Source: an uncultured Planctomycetaceae bacterium
Lineage (GTDB): Bacteria > Planctomycetota > Planctomycetia > Planctomycetales > Planctomycetaceae
Direction: 5' to 3'
Assembly: GCA_937952455.1 (NCBI GenBank)
Contig: CALFYU010000729.1
Location: 1-5,270, forward strand
Length of the DNA stretch: 5,270 nucleotides
Shown: positions 1-3,948 of the stretch, piece after piece
How positions within the stretch are numbered: position 1 is the stretch's first letter
How the letters are laid out: each line of letters opens with the position of its first letter
Notes under the pieces: model-generated
Told to the model about the DNA's origin: nothing
The model's database searches: none
What the model saw: only the letters and a program-made list of their open reading frames with translations
Made by a program: the position numbers and the translations under genes

Positions 1-295
1 GATACGGGTCGCCGGACGAAAAATCGACGCCGGACTCGTCGACCGCCCGCTGAGCGGCGACCAAAGCGAATTGCGTAAAGCGATCGAGCCGCTTGATCTC
101 ACGGCTAGAGACGACGTCCTCGGCGTCAAAGTCGCCAATTTCGCCGCCGAAGCGGACCTTGAAATTGGAAACGTCAAATCGTCGCAACGGACCGACGCCG
201 CTTTTGCCGGCGCAGATGTTATCCCAAAACTCCGGAATCTCGGTCCCCAGAGCCGTAACGACCGACATCCCTGTGACGACGACTCGCCTGCGCAT
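1..295 (-). CDS. fabF: beta-ketoacyl-ACP synthase II (KAS II), N-terminal part, runs off the window
   Basis: The first 98 codons of a condensing enzyme that extends acyl-ACP by decarboxylative condensation with malonyl-ACP in the cytoplasm. The protein opens with MRRRVVVTGMSVVTALGTE, the usual KAS I/II N-terminal strand. It continues with the AGKSGVGPLRRFD segment, GGEIGDFDAED, and the helix RLDRFTQFALVAAQRAVDESG, all typical of FabF. The catalytic Cys and the two His lie beyond the window edge and cannot be checked. The ATG at 295-293 begins only 3 bp after the acpP stop. A GAGGAG at 313-308 lies inside the last acpP codons but is 12 nt from the ATG, which is long, so translation is probably coupled to acpP. 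The position right after acpP fits the standard fatty-acid cluster. The family is clear. FabF rather than FabB is inferred from context. Confidence 0.93.
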   Translation of the reverse strand, partial: MRRRVVVTGMSVVTALGTEIPEFWDNICAGKSGVGPLRRFDVSNFKVRFGGEIGDFDAEDVVSSREIKRLDRFTQFALVAAQRAVDESGVDFSSGDPY

Positions 296-298
296 CGG

Positions 299-529
299 CT
301 ACTTGTGCTCCTCAATGTAGTCGATCGCGTCACCGACCGTGCGGATTTTTTCGTAGTCTTCGTCCGGAATCGTGACGTCGAATTCTTCTTCGAATTCCAT
401 CACCAATTCCACGATGTCTAGCGAGTCCGCCTTCAAGTCATCGATAAATGCGCTCTCCCGGGAGACCTCTTCGCGAGGAGCTCCCAAGTGCTCGCTGACG
501 ATTTCAAACACCTTTTCTTCGACTGACAC
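299..529 (-). CDS. acpP: acyl carrier protein
   Basis: A 76-residue acidic carrier protein that holds the growing acyl chain on a 4'-phosphopantetheine arm and delivers it to the Fab enzymes and PlsX. The attachment site is the canonical ADSLDIVELVMEFEEEF, with the modified serine at residue 36. Helix I (VEEKVFEIVSEHLG) and the C-terminal helix (VGDAIDYIEEH) are intact, and length matches the family. The start is taken as GTG at 529-527. AGGAGGAG sits 6 nt upstream of it, and the next residues (SVEEKVFEIV) align with known ACP N-termini. The same frame can be read back to an ATG at 619, but the added residues are proline- and cysteine-rich and unlike ACP. It appears to be transcribed from its own promoter (649-677) with fabF directly downstream. 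Confidence 0.97.
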   Translation of the reverse strand: MSVEEKVFEIVSEHLGAPREEVSRESAFIDDLKADSLDIVELVMEFEEEFDVTIPDEDYEKIRTVGDAIDYIEEHK

Positions 530-535
530 GCAACA

Positions 536-543
536 CTCCTCCT
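536..543 (-). promoter_or_regulatory. ribosome binding site fixing the GTG start of acpP
   Basis: AGGAGGAG on the minus strand, 6 nt before the GTG at 529. It is a near-perfect Shine-Dalgarno sequence. It selects the GTG start over the in-frame ATG 90 nt upstream. Confidence 0.8.
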
Positions 544-638
544 GTGGAAATACCGGATAGCTCTCGCTGTTGGAATCCGGCTGCGGAATCTCCTCGCGCC
601 TGGCGCAGACCGGACGCACATTCTGCGTCGCAACGACT

Positions 639-665
639 TACGAGCGAACATATACCGCGCTCGTA
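639..665. promoter_or_regulatory. 8-bp perfect inverted repeat bracketing the acpP -10 box, operator candidate
   Basis: TACGAGCG at 639-646 and its exact reverse complement CGCTCGTA at 658-665 are separated by 11 nt that contain the TATATG -10 hexamer. The half-site centres are 19 bp apart, roughly two helical turns, as expected for a dimeric repressor. It could instead form a hairpin, but it overlaps the promoter and would be only partly transcribed. Confidence 0.4.
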
Positions 666-677
666 GTTTCTTGTAAA
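649..677 (-). promoter_or_regulatory. candidate sigma70-type promoter for acpP-fabF
   Basis: On the minus strand TTTACA (677-672, five of six to TTGACA) is followed after exactly 17 nt by TATATG (654-649, four of six to TATAAT). The region is locally AT-richer than the flanking genes. A start near 642 would give a leader of about 110 nt before the acpP GTG. Spacing and position are good. No experimental support is visible, and planctomycete promoters are not guaranteed to follow this consensus. Confidence 0.5.
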
Positions 678-701
678 CCGTAAACAAATCTTCGTGGGTT
701 A

Positions 702-721
702 CGGACCGTCTGGTCGGTCCG
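702..721. other. 7-bp perfect hairpin downstream of fabD
   Basis: CGGACCG at 702-708 and CGGTCCG at 715-721 pair perfectly around a 6-nt loop. It lies about 127 nt after the fabD stop and just upstream of the acpP promoter. There is no T-run after it on either strand, so it is not a standard intrinsic terminator. It could be an mRNA 3' hairpin or an upstream binding site. Confidence 0.35.
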
Positions 722-847
722 GCTCACCCCCTTCGCAGTAGAATTGGGGACCGCTCGCGGCCTGTCCACCAACCCGTTCGCAGCGGTGAGAAATGCACTG
801 CTGGACAAGTCGACAACGGCACCCCAGTCACATCTTTTTTGGCGGGT

Positions 848-1753
848 TCAGGAGTCATTGACCGTCTCGCAGGGGATCTTGCGCGCGATCCGTTTCAGCA
901 AACCGCGGAGCACTTTGCCCGGGCCAATCTCGTAAAACTGGTCAACACCATCCTCGAGCAACTTCTGCATCGAATCTTCCCACATCACGGGGCTGATGAC
1001 TTGCCGTACCAATAGATCCGGGATATCGCCGGCCGGGTGAGACTGAGCGTCGACATTGGACACCACCGGCATGCGCGGCTCATTGAAGGTGATACCCGAC
1101 AGCGCGCCCGCCAGTTTTTCGTCGGCGGGTTTCATCAAATTCGTATGAAACGCGCCCGCCACGGCCAAGGGCGTCGGCTTGCCGCCGGCGGCTTCCGCCA
1201 GTTCGCTGATTTTCTCGCAGGCGGCGCGCTCCCCCGACACGACGATGTTGCCCGGACACAGGTAATTGGCAATCTGAATCTCCCCGGCCGCCGAGGCTTG
1301 CTCGACGAGGTCCCGTACTTGCTCGCGGTCGAGCAGCAGCAGACTCACCATTCCCGACGGCGTCGCTTCGGCGGCGGCTTGCATCGCTTGGCCGCGTCGC
1401 TGAACGACCTTTAACCCGTCCTCGAACGACATTGCGCCGGCGAAGACCAGCGCCGTATATTCACCGAGACTCAATCCGGCCGTCGCGGCGCACGCGTCGA
1501 TCACATCCGGCGACTCCGCGCGCAGCATTTCCACGGCCGCCAGGCTCGTTACGAAAATGGCCGGTTGGCTGATATCGGTGGCATTGAGTTTTTCTTGCGG
1601 GCCTTCGAAGCAGAGTTGTGCCAAATCAAAGCCCAGGATCTGCTCTGCTTGGTCGTAGAGCGCCCGTGCGGCGGGGTATTTTTCCGAAATTGTTTTTCCC
1701 ATCCCGACGTGTTGCGCGCCTTGGCCGGGAAACAAAAAGGCGGTCTTGCTCAA
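848..1753 (-). CDS. fabD: malonyl-CoA:ACP transacylase
   Basis: A complete 301-residue enzyme that moves malonyl from CoA to ACP, supplying the extender unit for FabF. It shows the FabD signature set in order: PGQGAQ (9-14), the nucleophile elbow AGLSLGEY with Ser95, the carboxylate-binding arginine in RRGQAMQ (Arg120), QIANYLCPGN (160-169), catalytic His203 in AVAGAFHT, SNVDAQ, and the C-terminal IGPGKVLRGLLKRI. Length is typical (about 300-310). The start is TTG at 1753-1751, with AGGAGG 7 nt upstream. No better ATG precedes the conserved FLFPGQG. The usual GHSLGE has Leu for His, as I recall for plant plastid enzymes. It lies 135 bp after plsX and 318 bp before acpP, without fabH or fabG beside it. 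Confidence 0.96.
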   Translation of the reverse strand: MSKTAFLFPGQGAQHVGMGKTISEKYPAARALYDQAEQILGFDLAQLCFEGPQEKLNATDISQPAIFVTSLAAVEMLRAESPDVIDACAATAGLSLGEYTALVFAGAMSFEDGLKVVQRRGQAMQAAAEATPSGMVSLLLLDREQVRDLVEQASAAGEIQIANYLCPGNIVVSGERAACEKISELAEAAGGKPTPLAVAGAFHTNLMKPADEKLAGALSGITFNEPRMPVVSNVDAQSHPAGDIPDLLVRQVISPVMWEDSMQKLLEDGVDQFYEIGPGKVLRGLLKRIARKIPCETVNDS

Positions 1754-1760
1754 CGTTGAT

Positions 1761-1766
1761 CCTCCT
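1761..1766 (-). promoter_or_regulatory. ribosome binding site fixing the TTG start of fabD
   Basis: AGGAGG on the minus strand, 7 nt upstream of TTG (1753-1751). A full-consensus site at ideal spacing supports this rare start codon. The conserved FabD N-terminus begins three residues later. Confidence 0.8.
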
Positions 1767-1888
1767 GTTGAAACTTTTCCAAATCCACTGACGGCGATTC
1801 GGGAAATCTATCACGCAGAAAAGACGGGCGACCGGCCCAAGGTGGGCGAATTCCAGGTTTAGGGCCCGGACGCGCAGACCGAAAAAAT

Positions 1889-2890
1889 TCAGGCAATTTT
1901 GTGAGCAGAGATCGCTTCGACGATTTGCGAATTGATGCGGCGATCGCGAAATGTGGTGGCCACCCGCAGTGCGTTGGTGATCGACTGCGCATTACTCGAG
2001 CCATGACCGATAATGCAAATTCCGTCGATCCCCAACAGCGGTGCGCCGCCCGACTCGTTGTGGACGAATCGCTGGCTCATTTTGCGTAATAGTTGCTGGG
2101 CATGCTCCCGTTCGCTGGAGAGGTTTTCCACGACGGCCTTGGCGACGGTGCCCAGCATCATCTGAGCCACCCCTTCGCTGACTTTGAGCACCACGTTGCC
2201 CACGAAGCCTTCGCAGATGATCACGTCCGCTTCGCCCAGATAGACGCCGCGCCCTTCCACGTTGCCCACGTACCGATCTTTAAGCGGGCGGGTCGACAGC
2301 AATGCATGCGCCTCGCGGACCAAGTCGGTCCCTTTGCCGTCCTCGCTGCCGATATTCATCAGGCCGATGCGGACGTTTTCGACCCCCAAGACGTCGCGGG
2401 CGTAGATTTCGCCCATGACTCCGTATTGGTAGAGATGCTCCGCCCGCGCCGCCGGGTTGGCCCCGACATCCATCAACACCGAGTGGCCGGAGATCGTGGG
2501 GACGGCGACGGCAATTCCGGGGCGCTTGACCCCTTTGAGAAACAAGCGTGTCCGCAGACCGGCCGCTACGACCGCGCCGGTGTGCCCTGCGCTGACGACA
2601 GCATCGACGTCGCGGCTGGCCATCAATTGCCAGCAGACGGCGATGGAGCAATTCGGTTTGCTCCGCAAGGCATCGGTCGGCTTTTCGCACATCTGCACGA
2701 CGCCGTCGGCGTGCCGGATTTCCAAGCGCTCGCCGGAATAGCCCGAACGCTCGACCAGATCGTTCAACTGGCGTTCATCGCCAACCAACACGACCTCGAG
2801 ACTTGGGTCATTTTCGAGCGCCGCGATTGCGCCGTCAATATTCGGCTGCGGGGCGTCATCGCCGCCCATTGCGTCCAATGCCGTACGCAT
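1889..2890 (-). CDS. plsX: phosphate acyltransferase PlsX (acyl-ACP:phosphate acyltransferase)
   Basis: A complete 333-residue protein that converts acyl-ACP plus phosphate to acyl-phosphate, the donor PlsY uses to start phospholipid synthesis. It is soluble and associates peripherally with the membrane in known bacteria. Family motifs appear in order: DAMGGD (6-11), SAGHTGA (100-106), LMDVGAN (139-145), LMNIGSEDGKG (177-187), GNVEGR (209-214), ICEGFVGNVVLK (225-236) and GGAPLLGI near the C-terminal third. Length matches the family. The ATG at 2890-2888 immediately precedes the conserved strand RTALDAMGG. The only upstream match to a ribosome binding site is a weak AAGG 7 nt away. It lies between rpmF and fabD as in many bacteria and uses the product of its neighbours' pathway. 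Nothing looks broken. Confidence 0.96.
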   Translation of the reverse strand: MRTALDAMGGDDAPQPNIDGAIAALENDPSLEVVLVGDERQLNDLVERSGYSGERLEIRHADGVVQMCEKPTDALRSKPNCSIAVCWQLMASRDVDAVVSAGHTGAVVAAGLRTRLFLKGVKRPGIAVAVPTISGHSVLMDVGANPAARAEHLYQYGVMGEIYARDVLGVENVRIGLMNIGSEDGKGTDLVREAHALLSTRPLKDRYVGNVEGRGVYLGEADVIICEGFVGNVVLKVSEGVAQMMLGTVAKAVVENLSSEREHAQQLLRKMSQRFVHNESGGAPLLGIDGICIIGHGSSNAQSITNALRVATTFRDRRINSQIVEAISAHKIA

Positions 2891-2955
2891 AGTGATGCCT
2901 TATCGGGCTGACACGGCCAAGCCCACGCACCGATGAGTGACGCATGGACGTATTG

Positions 2956-2979
2956 AAGACTGAATGATCAACTGGTCTT
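2956..2979. promoter_or_regulatory. 24-bp dyad in the plsX leader
   Basis: AAGAC (2956-2960) and GTCTT (2975-2979) are inverted arms around a central TGATCA palindrome (2965-2970). Eight of the twelve base pairs match and two more are G-T. The symmetry suits a dimeric regulator site or a weak hairpin. No known regulator consensus is recognised. Confidence 0.3.
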
Positions 2980-3009
2980 AAACCCCTCGGGTCTGCCGTG
3001 CTCCCCGTG

Positions 3010-3038
3010 ATTCTCGACGGTGTCACGACAAACGTCAA
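3010..3038 (-). promoter_or_regulatory. candidate promoter for plsX
   Basis: On the minus strand TTGACG (3038-3033, five of six) and GAGAAT (3015-3010, four of six) are separated by 17 nt. Transcription starting near 3003 would give a leader of roughly 110 nt that includes the dyad at 2956-2979. The match is moderate and could be chance. Confidence 0.3.
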
Positions 3039-3170
3039 CCAGCCCACGTGCGGGCAAGAAATTTCGACGCCCATGCCCCCCGGGTTCCGGAAAACCCGTC
3101 CCGGTTCCACAGGGCGATTGCGCAGCGAAAATATAACGCCCCGCAATTCCCAATCTAAAAAGCGAACAGC

Positions 3171-3347
3171 CTACTCCGTCTCGACCATCGTGCGGCCGTG
3201 GTAATAGCCGCAATTCGGGCAGACGGCGTGGCTCTTGGTTGCTGTTCCGCACTGGGCACAGTAATTGATTTGCATCGGTTTGACCGCGTTGTGGCTGCGG
3301 CGTTTGGCGGAACGCGAATGCGATTGTTTTCTTTTGGGGACTGCCAT
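3171..3347 (-). CDS. rpmF: 50S ribosomal protein bL32 (zinc-ribbon form)
   Basis: A 58-residue ribosomal protein of the large subunit, starting MAVPKRKQSHSRSAKRRSH, the characteristic bL32 N-terminus rich in Lys, Arg and Ser. Two CxxC pairs (Cys30/Cys33 in CAQC and Cys43/Cys46 in CPNC) make the zinc ribbon of the cysteine-containing (C+) form. The C-terminus, CGYYHGRTMVETE, is also standard. The ATG at 3347-3345 gives the conserved MAVPK start. No clear Shine-Dalgarno is seen. It precedes plsX by 280 bp, the same neighbour order as in many bacteria. The yceD (DUF177) gene often found just upstream of rpmF is absent, since the upstream side is the divergent intergenic region. Confidence 0.97.
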   Translation of the reverse strand: MAVPKRKQSHSRSAKRRSHNAVKPMQINYCAQCGTATKSHAVCPNCGYYHGRTMVETE

Positions 3348-3617
3348 GAATCAACTGCCGTAAAATGTTGTGTTCAAATAGGTTGCATAGCGAGACTACA
3401 CGCGTCGCGCGGCAACCGGGAGGAAACCTTCAAAAGAGGCTGCACTCGTCAAAACTCGGCGAAATCCGCCGCGGCGAGTTGCTGAGAGATACAAAACAGA
3501 GCGCGGATTTATCTGCGAAAGCCGAGCGCGGCGGGATCGCAGGTGACCGATCACAAAGCCCTAATTCATATCAGGCCAGTATCTTAGGCGTCGATGTCGC
3601 CGTGTGTCAAGCTACTC

Positions 3618-3708
3618 GGCTTGAGGGGTGAGGCCTGAGGCTTGGGGGGAGCGATCCGGAGATGGGCGGCGTTATTTTCCTCAAGCCTGTCCCCTCACGT
3701 CTCAAGCC
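3618..3708. repeat. imperfect inverted repeat with 30-bp arms (REP/MITE-like)
   Basis: The left arm, 3618-3647, and the reverse complement of the right arm, 3679-3708, agree at 23 of 30 positions around a 31-nt centre. Shared blocks are GGCTTGAG, GTGAGG and AGGCTTG. Within each arm the sequence is built from repeated GAGG/GGCTTG words, as in dispersed palindromic intergenic repeats. There is no transposase and no obvious target duplication. Whether it occurs elsewhere in the genome cannot be seen here. Confidence 0.55.
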
Positions 3709-3726
3709 TATTCGTAAAGACGCCGG

Positions 3727-3756
3727 TTGCTTCCAAATGCCCACATCCGATATACT
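3727..3756 (+). promoter_or_regulatory. possible promoter for the plus-strand KAS-like gene
   Basis: TATACT at 3751-3756 matches five of six to the -10 consensus. TTGCTT at 3727-3732 is only half-matched to the -35, with an 18-nt spacer. It would leave a leader of about 185 nt before the ATG at 3949. It is a weak prediction. Confidence 0.25.
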
Positions 3757-3948
3757 TATCCGCCTGTCTCGGTGGGTCGACGGGTCGGAGCATTTTCAAA
3801 ATTTGCGAGATCTCCAGAGGCGGGATTCCGGTGCCGGATGTTGCTTTTGCCCCGGACCGCAACCGCTGCGCGACTGTCTCCCGGGCGTGATGAATTCGCC
3901 CAACCCTCTTACAGATAAGTCTTTAGGCTTTTGAGCGAGAATACACTC

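Larger units (their letters stand above)
530..847. other. 318-bp non-coding gap between fabD and acpP (where fabG is usually found)
   Basis: No convincing coding sequence and no recognisable remnant of a short-chain reductase (no TGxxxGxG or YxxxK motif in any frame). Reading from fabD towards acpP it holds three things. A perfect 7-bp hairpin lies at 702-721, a promoter-like pair of hexamers with a surrounding 8-bp inverted repeat lies at 639-677, and a 6-bp inverted repeat in the presumed acpP leader (CGCAGA at 604-609, TCTGCG at 622-627) is followed by the acpP ribosome binding site. In the same area GTAAAC occurs twice in a row at 673-684, giving a loosely palindromic TTGTAAACCGTAAACAA at 671-687. 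Confidence 0.7.
2891..3170. other. 280-bp non-coding gap between rpmF and plsX
   Basis: No plausible gene. It contains a candidate plsX promoter (3010-3038), a 24-bp dyad (2956-2979) in the presumed plsX leader, and a 6-bp perfect stem (CGGGTT 3081-3086, AACCCG 3093-3098) 73 nt after the rpmF stop. That stem has no T-tract and so is not a clear terminator. rpmF and plsX may therefore be separate or only partly joined transcripts. Confidence 0.6.
3348..3948. other. 601-bp divergent intergenic region between rpmF and the plus-strand KAS gene
   Basis: Open frames here are short, lack ribosome binding sites and resemble no family I know. No tRNA or rRNA is seen. The region holds a GC-rich inverted repeat at 3453-3480 upstream of rpmF (AACTCG/CGAGTT arms), a large imperfect inverted repeat at 3618-3708, a possible plus-strand promoter at 3727-3756 and a short palindrome ATTTTCAAAAT at 3792-3802. 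I could not identify a convincing rpmF promoter. Confidence 0.6.

Noticed and set aside
530..619. N-terminal extension of acpP to the ATG at 619
   Set aside because: The extra residues do not resemble ACP, and the strong ribosome site lies directly before the GTG at 529.
433..687. 84-codon arginine-rich open frame upstream of and overlapping acpP
   Set aside because: It overlaps the acpP coding frame and crosses the candidate promoter. No ribosome site or family match.
1835..1847. GCCCA/TGGGC hairpin between plsX and fabD
   Set aside because: Only 5 bp with a 3-nt loop and no T-run. Such repeats are expected by chance in GC-rich DNA.
2093..2911. 272-codon open frame on the plus strand
   Set aside because: Fully antisense to plsX, rich in His, Asp and Ala as expected from the complement of GC-rich codons, and without a recognisable motif. 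plsX itself is unambiguous.
3081..3098. 6-bp stem after rpmF as an intrinsic terminator
   Set aside because: No T-run follows on the minus strand, and the local sequence is simply rich in CCGG words.
2968..3354. 128-codon open frame on the minus strand covering rpmF
   Set aside because: It is another frame of rpmF continuing into the non-coding gap. The bL32 frame at 3171-3347 is the real gene.
3453..3480. GC-rich inverted repeat followed by TTTT on the minus strand, terminator-like
   Set aside because: No minus-strand gene lies upstream that it could terminate. The stem has mismatches. A leader attenuator for rpmF is possible but unsupported.
3365..3631. 88-codon plus-strand open frame in the divergent region
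   Set aside because: No ribosome site, low-similarity composition, and it ends within the inverted repeat. Considered non-coding.
3931..3948. TTG at 3931 as start of the KAS-like gene
   Set aside because: The ATG at 3949 is nearer the conserved fold and neither start has a clear ribosome site. The TTG remains possible but is less likely.
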